A stretch of DNA of 64,000 nt from Gorsachius magnificus (taxonomy: Eukaryota; Chordata; Aves; Pelecaniformes; Ardeidae), in NCBI GenBank assembly GCA_034008185.1, contig CM067084.1, positions 46,079,099-46,143,098 of the forward strand, read 5' to 3'. Position 1 is the first letter of the stretch, and the number at the start of each line of letters is the position of its first letter. A program made the position numbers and the translations under genes. Positions 50,040 to 63,260 of this stretch are shown here, piece after piece. The notes beneath the pieces were generated by a model. The model was given only the letters and a program-made list of their open reading frames with translations, did not search any database and was not told the origin of the DNA.

Positions 50040-50340
50040 TTATTCTGCAAAACACACATCCGTTTCTGCTCCTCGCATTATTTCTGTTAGCAATTACAGC
50101 AATTTAGTGCTTTTCAAGCGGAGAAAGCAAGTTGTCTGTTGAGCAACAGCGCACGATAGGTTATTTGAATTCGGATGTTTCAATGATAGTACAGCTGTCC
50201 CACCAAGATGAAGTACGTCACCTTGGTAACATGCTTAGTTTCCATCAGTCTTAGATCCTTTATTCGTTCCTGAACCCAGTTTCAGCTGGTTTTTGAATAC
50301 AGTCCACCGTGGCACACTACCAGCTGTTTTTCCACTCATT
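50040..50340. promoter_or_regulatory. Candidate enhancer element with perfect RFX X-box
   Basis: This 300-bp unique segment keeps many CpGs (CCGTTTC, CTCGCATT, AAGCGGAG, GCGCACGATAGG, TTCGGATG, TACGTCACC) in an otherwise CpG-poor window and contains the 14-bp X-box at 50217-50230. It also holds GCAATTACAGCAATTTAG with a homeodomain core. It lacks an ORF and any recognisable repeat. CpG retention plus a perfect long motif makes it one of the better regulatory candidates here. Conservation is not demonstrated. Confidence 0.35.
50217..50230. promoter_or_regulatory. RFX X-box motif
   Basis: GTCACCTTGGTAAC fits the RFX consensus GTNRCC, 0-3 bases, RGYAAC without mismatch and is a near-perfect inverted repeat. 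RFX factors bind such sites in enhancers and promoters, notably of cilia genes and MHC class II genes. No gene start is visible nearby, so a distal enhancer role is the likelier reading if it is bound at all. Confidence 0.5.
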
Positions 50341-53300
50341 TAAGTAAAATACATATTTCTCCTCATGCCTTAAATAATTTGTTTTCTTGTCATCCCTAAA
50401 TTAAATCATGCAGGTACCATTTGAAAAGGAGATGTACTTCCAGAATTATTCTCTTTTTTAAGGCCATACTTTCAATGGCATTTTCTGAAGGATCTGTGAA
50501 GTCTAATAGGGGCCTTTTTAGTTCAGTAGGAACTTCCAGTATTTTTGTCGTGGTGCGTACTTGCCTAAAAATTGCTTCAGTCTTTTCAATACTACAAGGA
50601 AAAGACATTCCACAGGAATCAGAAAATATGTGTATCTTTAACTATCACTTTTGTAGCTTTTCTTTTAAACAAAAAGTACGAGTGATATACAGGGCATAGT
50701 TTTAAAATATCACAGTTTTGACCAGGGAGACTTGTACATTAATCAGAAATTTAGAAGTCACCTTTGCATCAGTAAGAAAGGGATCAAAACATTTTCAAAA
50801 GTAAATTTGCAATTTTTGATCCAACCTCTGTTCTTTAAATAGAGATCAGTCTTTTTATGTAAGAACTTTTAATTGTATTGGTAAAATTAGTGAAAGCATT
50901 TATATTTCCACATCATGAATACTAATACAAGAATATATGACACCAAAACACTATTTGGGGTATGAGTAGGGTTTCCGTATGTAAAAAGTTAGATGTCTGT
51001 GTTAACAAATGTTTATCTAGAGCACAGGAATATGGTATTTCTTCATTGGGAAATTAATATGGAGGACAGTGGCATTAAAAGAGGTTTGATTAAAAGAAAG
51101 AATATCACAGAATTTTTCTTATTGTATAATGATACGGAGCAAATACCAAAGCACTTCAACTAGACTGTTGCCCTTTCACTAAGCTACAGGTAATGTGGGA
51201 GCTACTAAATGTGTGCTCTCTTGTTAACTGGGGGGGTTAGACATTATTCTAAGCATATCGCTGAAGAGTTTTGACTCTCCGTTCGCAATATTCTGAAGGA
51301 AAAGGTAGGAAATAGAAAAGCAATTGCTAAGAAAAACTGTACTGATAATTTTATATAATAGGGAAAATACACTGCTGGTTTCTAACCACAGTCAAGAGTG
51401 ACATTTTTACTTGACAACTATCGATTTTGTTATAACTAAAGATTGAAACTACATATGCAAAAAGGCCCTATTCAGATTGGCACCTTTGTGTGAGAAAAGG
51501 GCTTCTATTTCCCACTCTGTGCATGTTGTTTTCTAATCCTGAGAGGTAAGATGGGCTCTGAAATTTGAATCTCTTGCATATAACCTACAAATACACTAAT
51601 GACAGCTTTTCTGAAGAAAAAAAAAAAGCAATTATAAGTAAATGACTGAACGGTTATAACAAAAAAAGGAGTAATACCAGAAAGCCAAATATGTCTGGCA
51701 TTCTCAGATATTAATAGGAGACAGTAATGAAAACAAGAGCATCCAGTTTTGGTGCCTGCACTTCTGCATGCTTTGATTTATGTTATGATTTACATTTAAG
51801 GCATATACACAATAATGACTGATTCTTTTTTATTTAATTATTTTTCTTTAAAAAATACCTATACTCATAATGTTGATGTTGACCAGTATAATACAATCAA
51901 TCTCAGAGATGTGCTTTGAATTAATGTTCTTATTTAAAAAAATTATCTTATAAAAAATTTTTTTTTTTTTTTTTAATCAACTTCAGCCTGAAAAGGGATG
52001 AATTACAAAGTATCTCTATAAATATGAAGTGAGCTTTTACATTGGCAAAAGTGATAGCAATGCCATTTATCAATAAAATCTCAAGGAAAAAAAAAATCCT
52101 TAATTGCCCAAGTTATGGGGTATCATCTGTGACTGAATCAAATTCTTTAAATCCTGAAACTTATATTACAAGTCCCTCCTCTATTCTTTTAAAAAATAAA
52201 TAGAAGGGGAAGTGAAGTGGAGAGGGGGAGAGAGAAATCTAAATCTCCCAGCACTGATTTAGGAATTTTAATACACTGTCATTTAGGACTCAGTAGAAAA
52301 ATGTAAAGGTGAAAATCCCCTGAAGAAGGTGTGTCCTTATGTAAATGTTTTATTTTCTAAATTCAGGCTCAGTTTTTGGTTTTGTCTTGTTTCACATGTA
52401 ATAGAAAGTATTGGTTTTCCTATTTTATGATGGGCAATCAAATAAAAAAGGGTATGGAATGTAAGCATTAAAACATTCTATGTTCTTATTTAAAGTGGCA
52501 AACTTAGTCAGGCCAGGAGTTATTTGAAATATGTGAATTTTTATTTTATTTTGCTTTCCCCAAGCACCCCCAGAAAAAGTTCTTCATGCTTTTGGAATAC
52601 CAGAGTAATCACTGCAATACTGAGAACGCATCTGAAGTGCCTCATCCAGACCTAGGTAGTTTTTAAAAAGCAGGCAGTTTTCACTCCCTGCCTTGTGAGT
52701 TGCTAGCTCTCCTGGGTGAATCACCTAAACCCTAATATTTCCAGATTTTAAAAATATAATTAATTTTAAAACTAAGCAGAATCATTAGACTGCTATTTAA
52801 CTGTTATGAGCAAGTTATATGAGGTTCTTAGATGCACCTTGTATCTGCGATGTAAGGACAGGGGTTTTGTGTGAGAGAGCAGCACTGGAAGGTGGCTTCG
52901 CTGCCGTCCCTTCTGCCGTGTGCTGCCTGGCTGAGCTACATGCTTTTTCCCCCCCCTGGTTTGGGTGAGTCTTTTACCTATTTTGCATTTTGGTTGGCTC
53001 CTCAGTGAAATAAAGTTAGTAATATTCTAGCTGCTTAGCCTGGTTTTTAAAGCTTATTTTCTCAAACAACGTCTGAAATGGGCTTCACCTAATAACAGTC
53101 CTGGTAATAATCATAAGGAAGAGAATGTTATTGCGTGAAGCTGCTAATTTTGGTTTTATTTGCCTTGAATGATAAAGGATGTTGACAGCGAACAGTATTT
53201 CAGTGATTGTTTTTACTGAATCTGTATTGTGATGATCTTTTTTGAAAAATAATTTATGGGAAGAAGTCTTTCTATGTGTTTGAATCTATATATTACAAAA

Positions 53301-53786
53301 GACGCGCAACTCATTCTTCAGCTCGGGTGAAGACTTCATTGTAAATAGTAATCAGCTTCCCTTAGCCTTGGGTGTCCACCTTAAACCTTTACGGAAGTTT
53401 CCTGGGACATAATCTCTTTTGCACGTGTGCTAAGCACAGCTGGAAAACCTCTACTCATTTCTGTCTGAAAAACATGGTTACTTCTGTGGTGTTGGCTCAA
53501 CATTTTCTTCCCCATCACTACAATGTTAGGTGAGTGATGATAAAAAAAAGTGCTTGAAATTCATAGCAACTGAACAAATTTCACCACAGTGAAATGCATT
53601 CTACTGTATTTTATGTTTAAGTATGAAATTCGTTTTTATAGAATAATTATTAAGCCACAAAACTTAAAGTTTCTACTGTAAATACTGGCACAGCTTTAAT
53701 CATAATTGCATAAATGCATTATATAAAAAAGGTAAACCAAAGGAGTTCACAAATTCCTATGTGAGCTATGCTATGTACAGAACAGA
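50341..53786. other. AT-rich DNA, no gene recognised
   Basis: The stretch includes a T-run of about 17 at 51959-51975 and A-runs near 51620 and 52086. The segment 53300-53460 is complex, with a few CpGs, and may be constrained. The 92-codon plus frame at 50421-50699 overlaps a minus frame and is unsupported. Confidence 0.5.
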
Positions 53787-53828
53787 AGGATGGATGGATA
53801 GGCAGACAGATAGGTAGCTAGGCAGATA
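53787..53828 (+). repeat. Degenerate tetranucleotide repeat
   Basis: Units of GGAT, then GGCA/GACA and GATA, run for about 42 bp (ATGGATGGATAGGCAGACAG...). It is a decayed tetranucleotide microsatellite. Confidence 0.8.
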
Positions 53829-53890
53829 TCAGACATTGTAAGGTATAACTGCCATAGAGCTAAGGAATGTATGATACAAAATTAAATACA

Positions 53891-53934
53891 TGTGTTAACG
53901 AAGTAGGGACACTGTGTTAACGAAGTAGGGACAC
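53891..53934 (+). repeat. Perfect tandem duplication, 2 x 22 bp
   Basis: The unit beginning TGTGTTAACGAAGTAGGG occupies 53891-53912 and repeats exactly at 53913-53934. A third copy starts with TGT and stops. The duplication is probably recent, or it is an assembly artefact. Confidence 0.93.
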
Positions 53935-56900
53935 TGTATACATTTAACAGTTGTTCATTTTTCATTCACATGGATGTGTAAATACACAGAATAATAGTAC
54001 CTGACAAAGAGCTAAGAGGAGGGTTAACATCCAATGTGAGGTGGAGTGTTTAATGGATGAACTTAAAAGCAGATAACAATATAGCATCCCATGTATACTT
54101 TCATAATTGCGCGTTCCTCCAGAGATAATGGATATCATTATCAGCGGCGCCTGTCCTAAGAAACTTGGCAAGGTTATGATTGTTTGTTACAGCTTTGGTT
54201 ATATTAACATACACATTAATATTTATAAATATTTGATGTCATGTTAATTTTTCATATAAGATGATTTATGTAATGCTGCTGTGCCCTGTTAGAGGGCATT
54301 TGCTGTGTGCTTCAGAAGGGAAGAGAATTGATGCATGTTCTTTAAGAGGACTTGCCCGTGTATTACAGTGCTCACAGTGCATTATTCTGGAGAACAGTGA
54401 TTTGAAGATAAATTATCTGAATTGCAGATACACTCCATTAACATTTTAAATAAAACATAAAGAAAAGACCACTCTAAAAAATACAATAATAATATTAACA
54501 TGGTTTTTCCCCCTAAATAATGAAAAAAAAATAGCATTAAACTCCTTGATTTGACCTACATTCCAAGACTTTTTTTGTTATATTGGGGGAAATCAATAAT
54601 TACTTTCATGGCCTAGTTGTAGAAATTTGAGGGAGGAAATACTGTATCAAATTTCCAAGTAGTTAGCGAGGAAATTATTATTATTATAATATATATGTAT
54701 ATTTATATATGCATTCTTTGATGAGAAAGGTAGATAGCTTACTATAAATCCAACCATAAAGAAACACAAAATTTAGCTCTGTCTAAATCAATAAGGATGA
54801 CATGAGAAGTGGCAGAGATCTAAATAATTATGCCATTCAACTTCAGTATTTCTCACTAATAACTGGAAGAGCAATCACAAATCATTGAGTTTGTGAATTA
54901 GTGGATATGCAAGCAAACACAATGCAAAGACAGTGTGTATCGCAGAATGTGGGGGGGGGTTATTTGACAAATGTCAATTGTTTCTTTGACAAATGTATTT
55001 TAGTTTTAATTGTTCACAAAGCTTCATGCTTGCAAAAAAATCTTACAGGGTATTTTGTAAAACAATAAAATTTGCATAACAGGACACCTGACTGCAGCAC
55101 ATTGCCTGCTAAATCTTTGGGAAACGGACAAGATCACTTTTTGTGCATTCCCATGACTTACAAATTAAACTGATTTTTGCAGTGCAGCAGTATCATGTAA
55201 TGGATTTGTTCATATACACATTCTTCTGCAGAGAGCCACATTATTAATCTGTTCATTTTACTTTTTTATACTTGAATCATGAAGCAAAACTTAAAGGAAA
55301 AGCAAACTGGTAGAAAGGAAAAAAAAAAGACGCAACAACAATAATTTATATTTTTTTGTTTATTTGTTAACCAGGTATTTAAAGTCACTTGCAACTTTAA
55401 GATCTGCTTTATACTGACGTCAGATATTTTGTTAGGTTGTCTCTAATACATGCTGTTAGTGTAGGGCTATTTCATTCACAGAATTTCATTTCAAATCCAG
55501 ACTTCATATGCATATTGCTTTGAATGAGTCGAAGTCCCAGACTTCTGAAATCTTGCACATTCCTGTGGGGCATCATCCTCGGAGGATCTACAGGGTGCTG
55601 CCACCTCCCTAAAACATGCAGCAATAAGCATCTTCCTGGCTGAGCCAGCAGAACTGAGCTCTGTATTCTACCCTCTGCTGAGCAGACCTCCACAAATTGC
55701 TCAGCTGATCCTCCACAAAAATTAACAGTGGAATTTGTAAAAATGAGTCTACTGGCCTCAAGTTACTAATATTTTCTTGTAGGTTTGAGCACACAACATT
55801 CATTCATTATCCTTCAAAGAATTCATAGCTTAGTGGAATTTTTTTAAGGCTGTGGATTATAGAAATAACTAAGAGTGACTCCATAAATATACATGGAATA
55901 TATTGAGTTCTAATCACAGAGGTTTCAGGTGATAATGAACTATGACTAGCTTTGATTTTCTACTTCCTTCATAAGGTGCAGTCACCACTACTCTTAAAAT
56001 CAAGAGATTTTGATTTTGCCTTTTGAATACTAGGATGTGCAGTTAAAATGTGGTTGGCAGGCTGTGTCGCAGATTTGCTGTATTATGTCAGGCCAGTTAT
56101 TTAGGAAGGGTGTCTCTAACTTCATGTCCTATCTTACATATATCTACAAGTTACACATCTGCTTTAATCTAGTTGTGTGAACAGCTTCTATAGCCGTTAC
56201 AGAGGCAGCAATCATAGAAAGCAGCTCATCCCGTCTTAAGTGCTGGGATGTATTGCTCATTTCTTTCCATTCCTTGAGTGGAAGTTAGGTAAGAAAAATT
56301 CCAACTTCAGTATGAAAATATTTTTTGTGATAATGAAAATGAACTTTTGGGAGTCAGGGTATGCAGAGAATCCCTTATCTCTGCCAGCACAGGAGACAGA
56401 TCTGTTCTTCTGAGATACAGCGATTCCAAGCTTTCTGTACAAAACCATCTCTCTTCCCAATCCTACTGAGGGGTTTCCTGACTGAGGAATTTGATTTTCA
56501 ATGTGTGTCACCAGGCAACTTTCAAATCAAGGTACAAGCATTGGGAAAAATATAAATGAAGTATAATTTCAGCACTCATCAATTACAAATCTGGGTCTTT
56601 CAAAAAGAGGATATGATGGATGAATTACTTTATGGAGAAATAATTTGTGTCAAAGATATGACCTACAATTTTCCTTAATAGATAAAATATTATAAATCTG
56701 TTACATCTAAAATAGGTTTTTAACACAAATGGTACTGGTCGGTTTAGTTGTGTGTCAGCTTCTAACTGTTGGGAAGTGGTTCCAGGTTAATTAATCTGGA
56801 GCCGACAATAATTTTTATTATCTCATGGTCAGCAACTGATCAAAGCACAGCCTGTAACAGCAGTATACAAGACCATTTGCCTAGAAAAAAAAATGTAAAG

Positions 56901-59489
56901 ATTTTATCTGGATATGGACGTTTCAAAAAACACGTCTTTACGGCTTCCAGATTGATTTGTTAAAATATATTACCTGTGGAACTTCCCTGGAAGATATTTT
57001 ACAAATAATGTCAAAGGAAAAGCTTGTTATCAGTTTTAACAACAGGCAGCCAATGTATTTTTTTTCATAGCACTCAGATGGCACATGTCATGTATCCTTA
57101 CTTTGCTATGAGTCTCTAGAATCTCTCTAACCTGGACCATAATTACCCAAACACCCACCTTAGTTACTGCAAAGTCTTTTGACTTTTGAAGTCAGCTGAT
57201 GGGATTTCACTTTAAATCATAGATGTGAATGAACAGTATCACCTGATTGTGGGGCATCTGATTTTAAAATACTCCCTCCGCTTGTCCTATGAAATACAAG
57301 CACATTTTCAAAACCACGTCTGTAATATTACATAGACTTTTGCCTTCAGGAATAATACTTTGATGGATTTGTGATTGAATTCAGTCAACTAAATTTATAA
57401 TCTTTTAAAATAAAATAAAAACCTGGCAGCACTTTGACCCAGAATTGGATTAGATAATGTAGTGATAAGTGTTGTATAAGAACCTGTGCTGCAAGTGAGA
57501 GTACTGGAGAAGAAAGTATATATGGATTTAGGCTACTATTTCTTAAGTTCTCTTTTCAATTTTCAGTACCAAATGAGAATTTCAGCAGAGTTAACTACCA
57601 TGGAAGGGGAGGGTGAGGAGAAATTACATGGAATCTCTGGACTGGAGCATGATTAAGTAGCCATACAATACGGTAACTGAAGTGACAGTGGACATTAATT
57701 GGTCTTCTCTGTGAGAAATAGCAGTATGGGCAGCAGATACTGACAGTGAGAAGAAATGGCAAATTTGTACAAGATATAAGTACCTATTGTCTAATGAAAA
57801 TCTTATAATAAATTTGATAATTTTTAATGTGGAGATTGATTTTATGCAGGGTTTAAAAAAAAAATCTATGTTAGGCCAAATGTATGTTGATAGTATTATG
57901 AGGAGCATATTTCACCCGAAATGCAAGTGTAGGGCAAAATCAACAAAAAATATTCCCACCATTTTTTTTGGACCAGTAAAAATAGTTGTTCTGAATTACA
58001 TATTTTAATGATGAAATCTTAATGTTGTGCTAGAAAGAATATACAAGGGCGACGCTTTATTAACTTTCATTAGCCAAACTATGAGAAATTCAAGCAATAA
58101 ACAAATATCATATCTGATGACAAGGACATTGAATAATCAGAGGTGGGAAATTTTAAGTAAATCTTGGGCATTATTAATACCAAAGGGAGGTGTTTGTGAT
58201 ACATGTTTGTAGCCTTTTAAGCTTCTAAGTGCTGAAAGCCTGCCTGAGGGGTGATCATAACTATGCACTGGCAGTAAGAGGAGCCATGGAGGCACACGCT
58301 CTCTGTATTTTAGCTATGAGAGAGCATAGATGCAAACGTCTTATGTTGGGTGTAGCTTGAAGTAAAACAGCATAATTCCAGTTAACAGCTAATTTCAGAT
58401 TTTAAAAATGCACACGTGTCAACAGAAGGCATTCAGTGAGACTTCCTTTTTTTTCTTTTCTGTTGTGTTACTAAGGGGTAGGTAGAGTATGAGGGATCCA
58501 GGTAAGAAAACATGTGGCAGAATGTGCTGGAGAAAAATAAAAGCAGTTGTTGAGAAGATCCTATCAAAGTGGTTATTCTGTAAGGGAGAAGTTCACTAAC
58601 TGATGGTGCAGTCAGAATGGAGATGCCATCCAACAGAGTGGTCTGGAACCTGTCCTTAATTTACAAAATAAAAGGTACTGTAAAGTCCTACACTATCTGT
58701 GATATTATACTACAACAGATTAAATGTTGGTCACAGTACTGAAAGGAAGACGATTATCATAAAAACCAGCAATAGTCTTTTTAAGCAATGGGTGATTTTA
58801 AATATTCATTTTAATAAAATATTCTAGTAAATAGAAATACTGCAAATGCTCGGTACTCAGTACAAATCAAAGTAAAATACAAATACAAGTAAAATATTTA
58901 ACATTTCATTATAAAATGGTAATATATACTATAAAAATACACAAACACGAGTTATTAATGCATTGATGGAAAGGCATCCAGCTGTAAATGACATTTCTAT
59001 ACAACAGCAGCAAAGAAAGGTGACTAATTCCTTCCCATCAACTTAGCAAAAAAATTTTGAAGAAGGAAAAACATTTAATGGAGCTTTTACAAGGTAAATT
59101 AAAAAAACGTTTCTTCCACTGCTTAACTTTTTGATAAGAGTTTTATTAAATATTTTTTTAAAGCTGCTGCTAGAAAATTGGGTCCATATTAGAAACTACT
59201 ACAAAGTGAAATCAATAAAGCCATGCTATTTTATTCTAACATAAGTGTTTGAAATTCTCAACTAACATATTATTCTTCTCTTAGCTGGGTTTTTTTTTGT
59301 TTAATTTATTCTAAATGTATTTTTTTCTGTTTAGGGAGCATATTTTTTGTAAAAAATATTAAATATTATTCAGATCCTTGCTTTTTATCCTGATATCTAT
59401 TTGTTTTACTGTAAGCTATACCACATAGAATGTGGAAATTCAGCTGTAAGTTGGGGGAGGCAGAATTTTAGCAGCCTTCAGTAAAGTGT
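53935..59489. other. AT-rich DNA, no gene recognised
   Basis: Five and a half kilobases with only short random frames (94 codons at most, 57624-57908 minus). An AT-rich run lies near 54677-54712 and a G-run at 54950-54958. No transposon is recognised. Parts such as 54260-54420 and 55080-55220 look unique and complex and may be constrained. Confidence 0.5.
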
Positions 59490-59760
59490 GAAAATTAGCC
59501 AGCATGTCGGTTATGACAAGGAACGCTTCCTCTAATCCCTTCAATTGCTTGTGCATAGATTGGTATGAGAAGTGCTCGGCATCACCAGTTACCACAGCTA
59601 ATCAAAGCAAGCCCCGTAATGAAACTGCAAACCTCCCATTTCCCTTCCTCTGCGAGCATGGGGCTGCAAGTGTAATAGCAAAGCAACAACCTGGCCATTT
59701 GAAACCATTTCCTAGATGTGATGCAAACAAGGCAGGAGGATCAGGAGAATGAAAAGTAAT
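59490..59760. promoter_or_regulatory. Candidate conserved non-coding element
   Basis: Unique sequence contains CTAATCAAAGC (a TCF/LEF-like ATCAAAG core) at about 59598-59608, several retained CpGs and no repeat texture. One plus frame is open for 82 codons (59504-59752), but its product has no recognisable domain and no flanking splice or start context, so a regulatory reading is preferred. It remains possible that part of it is an exon. Confidence 0.27.
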
Positions 59761-62739
59761 GGGAGATAGAAGGAGGTCAATGATACATATTTTCTACAAT
59801 CAACTGCTAGCATTTTGGACAATTGGTTAGATTCATTCATTATGGGTTTACAAGCTTGTAAGCACTGTTGCTATTTTCCTCTTGTTCATTCAAGTCTTCC
59901 TCCAGACACTTTCTCAATGATACAGAAAACGTATTCTTCTATTTTCTAATTTTTACCAGTTCTAGAAATAGGGCTGGGAGTATTGCACCTTCCAGCCATC
60001 TTCTCCTGAAAGTTTATATCAAAGTAGTGAGAGTTTGCAATTCCACAATTACATCAGGGCTTCAAAAGAGTAATTTATTTTATCATTTGGTGAGCTAAGT
60101 TACAAAGCATCTTCTAGAAAAAGTAGGAGATTATATTAGGCAAACTAAGCAGTCTCACAGCTATCAGCTCAGTACTAAATGCTTGGCACAGCTGAATGAG
60201 AAAGTATCCTGAAAAGAAGGTTTAAACCCAACTGGTTTTGAATATGATGTTCAAAAAATTCAACTCTTTCTCTAAAACTGTTTCTTTTCCTTTCATTGAG
60301 ATTTAAATTTAAAAATTAAACTGACTAGATCAGCTCCTCCATGTTTGCAACCTTCAGGGTAAGTGCAGAAGAGAAAGATTTTAAGTCACTTCTGTGTAGT
60401 TAAGTGAAGGTTAAAATATTCCTAGAAAGCCTTCCCCTCATTTTCTGGTTATTCTGAATTACATGAGCTAGAATGATGCGACAAGGGCTACTCCATGAGC
60501 CAAGATTAAACTAAATCACTTCAGTGATACTGGTACAGTGTAGAAACATCTTTTAATGCAAACCTTATCGGCTGACAACTAGTAGCAGAGAAGAGGTACA
60601 GCGGAGCTAAGCTCGGGATAATGTCCCCTGCTGGGAAGGAAATGTCCTCTTTGGAAGGTGAGGTTTCTGAAGATACTGCCTGAACTAAATATTTCCTACT
60701 TAAAAATTGCAGGATTTTCTGTCTGGATTCTGAAAGGGCACTTGATGATGAGCAATGGAATTTAAAATAAAAAGATTTTTCTTTTCCCGCTGCTAGGCCC
60801 CAGAACGGTCATATTTTAGTGAGTCGATGCCCTCACATCTCCTGTGGTCAATTAAAGTGTAAAACCGAAGAGGAAGTATTGCAAGTATGAGAGAGCATCG
60901 AGAGGAAAGTGAGGTGGACAAAGCTGTGGAAAAAAGTCCCGAGCTTAAGGAAGGTGGATTTGGGTCTGATGTATGTGGGGAGAGCTGGTGAATGCCCCCA
61001 GGGAAGCTGGCTGGGTGATCACCGATTGAGTCTGATGTCCAAACCGAACAAATAAAGACAGGGAGAGGAGTGTTTCACGTAGAACTGAAACAGAATAATG
61101 GAGAGATTTAAAGTGACCAGAGAAAGACAGTGGGAGTCAGTTTGCTAATGCAAACTTTCCTTCTTTTCCAAGTCAAAAATGAAGTTTTCCTTTGTTTCCA
61201 GTTATTTACCTTTGTTTAGCTTTCAAGTTGTTTTCTTTTCCTAAGAAAGGTGTTTCAAACTGAAAGTTGGTATTATTTATTTTATTATTATTCTAACAAA
61301 TTCCAAAGTTAAGCATTTCATTTTCAAAATGTTGACCTAGAAAGAAAATCCAATATTTAATATCTCTTTTGTTTAAAAGAAACTGATAGCTGAAAATGAA
61401 TAGAAAGAGAATAGAGACATTTTCCCTTCACTTAGTCCACAGAGAAACTAGCTACCAATCGGACACATTTATTAGTTGATAAAGATTTGTTGACCAAAGG
61501 GTAAAATTTCTGAGTACTTACTGTGAAAGCTGATGTCTATCCACAGAATACATTTTTTGTTTTCATGGGTTTTTTACTCAGAAGCTACAAGAAGAAAGCA
61601 AATTCATGTTAAAATTTGCAAAACTATACAAGTAGGGAAGCAGCAAAAAGTGGGGTATCTGTGAAGTATTATTTCTGTCGTGGTGTTATGTGGTTTAATT
61701 AACTGATCGCTTCATGCACAGAGGGGCCCTCCTATAGAAATGAATCACCAGTTGAAATGAGTCACCAGTTTGTACTGCATGGGCTTTCCTTGGAACCCGT
61801 TCTTCTTTAGTTGAAAAATATGAATACACATTTGTGATGGATTGCAAGGCAAAAGGCCATTTTGTGGTTAGGGAACATTACATGTCACCTGAAGAGTTTT
61901 TTATATGATTCTGGGCAAGTCTCTGAAGCCCAAATGTTCCCAGCTGGCTCTGCTTCTGCGTTAGGTATTCTCTAGAAACTTCTACAATGCTACATGGCGC
62001 AGTGCTCTCTGTCTTCAGCCGCCTTGTGTATTCCCAAAATTTCTAGTCTAGTCAGATGATTCTAGAGCTTTAATTCTAGGCCCTAACAGGTTTATTTCCA
62101 GTGTAAAATACTAAAAAGTCACACCCTCAGTACCACAGAACTGCCTATGACAGAACTGATAATGGTTTTATTCAGTGCATCATTCTAGTGGAATGTAGGA
62201 AGAAAGATCAGGCAAAATCTGTTGATTGTAGGAGATAAAAATGCATGGTGATTAACTGCCTTTCCTCTAAGTAAGACTGGCCTCTACAAAAATGAAGACT
62301 TTGATCATTAAAGAGTATATCCTTAGATCTAAAAGCAGGATACTGAATTACAGTTACATGGGAAGCCTTGATTATTGATGGCATTGGCTGATTTTTGTTG
62401 GTTGGTATAGCAACCCCATTGCTCCTTGCATACCACTTCTCCTTTTAATGTGTAATAAGTATGCGTGTTAAAATCGGCTGATATTTACATGAGGATTAAC
62501 ACATGCAGATGCACCTCTTTAAGCCAAAGTAGTACTTACACATAGAGAAAACACAGAAAAATGAGGAATATTATCAGCATAGGCATGGAACCTATTATCA
62601 AATTAGCAAAGGAAGTGGTGTGTGAATTTGATTATTGCCCATGTTGTTACTTATTTGTGTTGCCGTGGCTTCGGCAAGCACTCAGATGGCGAGAGCTCTC
62701 AGACACGCTGCATTAGACATAGCATAAATGGAAAGGACT
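59761..62739. other. No gene recognised; GC somewhat higher at 60560-61080
   Basis: The sub-segment 60560-61080 is richer in G and has a few CpGs but no long frame. It may be a decayed repeat or a conserved element. The rest is AT-rich. A short direct repeat lies at 61741-61774. Confidence 0.45.
61741..61774 (+). repeat. Imperfect tandem duplication, 2 x 17 bp, with AP-1-like core
   Basis: TGAATCACCAGTTGAAA (61741-61757) is followed by TGAGTCACCAGTTTGTA (61758-61774). The second copy creates a consensus AP-1 heptamer TGAGTCA at 61758-61764. Any function is speculative. Confidence 0.7.
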
Positions 62740-63260
62740 TTTCCTGCTTCCAGAGAACTTACTATCTAAGCATAAAACAAAAGCAACAAGGCAATGCGGC
62801 TAGTGGCGGCACACAGTAGCACTGGGAGTGTGGGTCAGCACAATCGCAAGTACTATCCAAGCTTTTCGAAGGTATCACGGGAAAGAAAATCTCTGAGGAG
62901 TTAGAAAGCAAGTGAGACAGCTAGCTTTGTGGGTTTTACAAAGAATTTCTTCCAAGTGTGAGAGGAATCGTGGGGAAAAAAGCAGAGAGATGCATTTCAA
63001 ACTTTAAGAGTTGGCAACAGCAACTGGCATCGTATTCCAGGCTGACATGGGTGTTGAGCTCTTGACAGTAAGAAAGCGATGACTGGCAGGATGGGAAAGA
63101 GCAATGGGAGAATCCTTAAAACGAAGACAAGTAGCTTAAGTTTGGGAGTAAAGAAGAGGCTGCCAGAGGAAGAAAGTGCCACGGTGCCCGAAATGGCCGA
63201 AGTGGCAGGCTGTACAAATACAACCTTTGCAGGAACACTCAGAAAGGTTTTAAGCCACAT
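62740..63260 (-). mobile_element. Ancient L2-type LINE fragment, 3' coding end, antisense
   Basis: From memory, the plus strand follows the antisense of an old amniote L2/CR1-superfamily LINE over about 500 bp in correct order: GAGAACTTACTATCTAAGCA, GGTCAGCA, GAAGGTATCACGGGAAAGAA, a CTAGCTTTGTGGG segment, TTCCAAGTGTGAGAG, AACTGGCATCGTATT and ACGAAGACAAGTAGCTTAAG. On the minus strand it would encode the C-terminal tail of ORF2, but stops and indels break every frame. The 110-codon minus frame at 62997-63329 and the plus frames here are remnants or shadows of it. Ends are approximate. Confidence 0.58.
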
